32,406 nt of DNA from an archaeon (GTDB lineage: Archaea > Thermoplasmatota > E2 > UBA202 > JdFR-43). The stretch is from NCBI GenBank assembly GCA_024275755.1, contig JAJRYN010000095.1, positions 1 to 32,406 on the forward strand, written 5' to 3'. The notes beneath the pieces were generated by a model. It worked only from the letters and a program-made list of their open reading frames with translations. It was not told the origin of the DNA and ran no database searches. Both the position numbers and the translations under genes were made by a program. Within the stretch, counting starts at the first letter, position 1; each line of letters starts with the position of its first letter. Of this stretch, positions 31,798 to 32,406 are shown one piece after another.

Positions 31798-32201
31798 TTA
31801 ATGGCTTCAATTCTTTCCTGTATGATTTTCTGTGCCTTGAATAAAGCCTGCCTTAAACTCTCAAATTTTTCTCTTGCAGATGGCGGTAAATCTTCCGCCT
31901 CTTCCTCAATCTGCTCCAGATATGCGCGGCATGCCACTATAGTGTTGAGCAAATCATATGATACTTCCTTCAGGGGCTTTACTTCGATATCTCCCGCTCT
32001 CTCTTTTATAAGTTGTGTCTCTGGCTCCTTTTTGCTGTTACTCACTCTTTCATATAACTCCAGATAAAGTTGTAGAGCTTTTACAAGTTCGTTCCCCAAA
32101 ACGGTATGTTTCTTCCCATACTTTTCTTCCACAAACTCTTTAAATCTACGCCAAATCTCTTCTTGCTTTGAATCCACTCTTACTCCAATCGGTTTACTCA
32201 T
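31794..32201 (-). CDS. Ribbon-helix-helix-like protein with coiled C-terminal region (135 aa)
   Basis: Residues 1-50 (IGVRVDSKQEEIWRRFKEFVEEKYG, then HTVLGNELVKALQLYLELYE) match the beta-strand plus two-helix pattern of RHH-like DNA-binding proteins common in archaea. The remaining ~80 residues are polar with a helical end (ACRAYLEQIEEEAEDLPPSAREKF, LFKAQKIIQERIEAI). I do not recognise a named family. It is co-transcribed with the ATP-NAD-kinase-family gene. TATA TTTATATG (- strand, 32243-32250) gives a leader of about 20 nt that contains the dyad AACAAATTGTT, so autoregulation is possible. Confidence 0.7.
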   Translation of the reverse strand: MSKPIGVRVDSKQEEIWRRFKEFVEEKYGKKHTVLGNELVKALQLYLELYERVSNSKKEPETQLIKERAGDIEVKPLKEVSYDLLNTIVACRAYLEQIEEEAEDLPPSAREKFESLRQALFKAQKIIQERIEAIK

Positions 32202-32215
32202 AATATCATTTTGCT

Positions 32216-32250
32216 AACAATTTGTTGATAATCATTCTTTTACATATAAA
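32216..32250 (-). promoter_or_regulatory. Promoter of the RHH-like/ATP-NAD kinase operon with dyad AACAAATTGTT
   Basis: TATA box TTTATATG at 32243-32250 predicts a transcription start near 32221. The 11-base dyad AACAAATTGTT (32216-32226) lies right on that start. A dyad there is where a repressor would block initiation, and the first gene encodes a probable small DNA-binding protein. The dyad is short and AT-rich, so chance is not excluded. Confidence 0.4.
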
Positions 32251-32406
32251 TTTTTTGGTTTTAGTGAGCTTGTCGAAAAAACCAGAATAAATAAAGAAAT
32301 TGCCATGTAAGTGTTTATGTTATGCACTATTGCCATGGCAATTATGTGCTTCATTCTCATAGATTTTTTCTTATATCTCGTGAATAATAATCTTCTTGTT
32401 TCCAAT
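32232..32406 (-). CDS. Possible C-terminus of a membrane protein gene, cut by the window edge
   Basis: On the - strand a frame is open from the right edge to TGA at 32232-32234, giving ~57 residues: a basic stretch (TRYKKKSMRMKH), IIAMAIVHNINTYM, a hydrophobic helix AISLFILVFST and a tail KPKNLYVKE. Its end overlaps the TATA region of the next operon. The composition is protein-like but the piece is too short for a family call; it may be non-coding. It contains the 14-base palindrome ATTGCCATGGCAAT at 32332-32345. Confidence 0.3.
   Translation of the reverse strand, partial: LETRRLLFTRYKKKSMRMKHIIAMAIVHNINTYMAISLFILVFSTSSLKPKNLYVKE

Noticed and set aside
31216-32067. A 283-codon + strand frame
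   Set aside because: It is antisense to two well-supported genes and is Ser/Phe/Ile-rich, as expected of a shadow frame.
32332-32345. Perfect palindrome ATTGCCATGGCAAT
   Set aside because: It lies within a possible coding end, is a single copy here, and has no promoter next to it; kept only as a note.
1-32406. tRNA genes, rRNA, CRISPR arrays, insertion sequences
   Set aside because: I saw no tRNA-like TTCGA arm context, no spaced repeats and no transposase; the only long repeat seen is the 42-bp promoter pair.

Overview
The window is AT-rich archaeal DNA. The archaeal assignment rests on a PolD small subunit (DP1), aIF2-beta, an archaeal-type SRP (7S) RNA, a DUF357 protein, an archaeal NfeD-type protease, prepilin-peptidase sites of the archaeal K/R-x-G type, a PGF-CTERM surface anchor, and TATA boxes placed about 22-30 nt upstream of many start codons (leaderless genes). 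PolD points to a euryarchaeal-type lineage rather than Crenarchaeota. I cannot name the genus. The SRP RNA is clearly GC-rich against an AT-rich background, which hints at a warm habitat.

Layout. (1) 1-1005, + strand: the 3' part of a surface-type protein gene, open at the left edge and interrupted by an in-frame TAA. (2) 1026-10053, all - strand: a tightly packed ten-gene operon of pilin-like and secreted proteins. Seven carry a G| hydrophobic class III signal, an eighth has a weaker version, one is a coiled-coil membrane protein, and one is a sarcinarray (MAST)-like protein with a PGF-CTERM tail. Three of the ten genes need a frame change inside an A-run to give one continuous protein; two of these sit on A_AAA_AAR heptamers in the correct phase for -1 slippage. 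(3) 10275-15724: a surface glycan/lipid module with a flippase-like protein, a GT39-like transferase, a GT2-GtrA fusion, a GT4 and a second membrane GT2. (4) 15755-16555: a PPP-family phosphatase divergent from the GT operon. (5) 16594-19295: valyl-tRNA synthetase with an altered KMSKS loop and a coupled 30-residue membrane peptide. (6) 19397-22166, +: HflX, DUF357, HypB, TraB-family. (7) 22159-25907, -: a radical SAM protein (COG1031 type), DP1, the SRP RNA and a small membrane protein. (8) 26129-28454, +: Nudix hydrolase, endonuclease IV, 6-phospho-3-hexuloisomerase, aIF2-beta. (9) 28455-32406, -: NfeD protease plus a degenerate GT2-GtrA paralogue, a DNA-binding-like protein plus an ATP-NAD-kinase-family protein, and a possible gene end at the right edge.

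Main points for follow-up. A 42-bp sequence occurs twice, perfectly identical and in inverted orientation, as the core promoter of hflX (19338-19379) and of the radical SAM gene (23802-23843). It holds an operator-like dyad directly upstream of the TATA box. The pilin operon has three frame changes, while other genes in the window read intact through homopolymers of similar length. The SRP RNA ends about 5 nt before the DP1 start codon. No gene-free stretch exceeds 300 bases; the longest (10066-10274, 25908-26128) hold promoters and nothing else I can identify.
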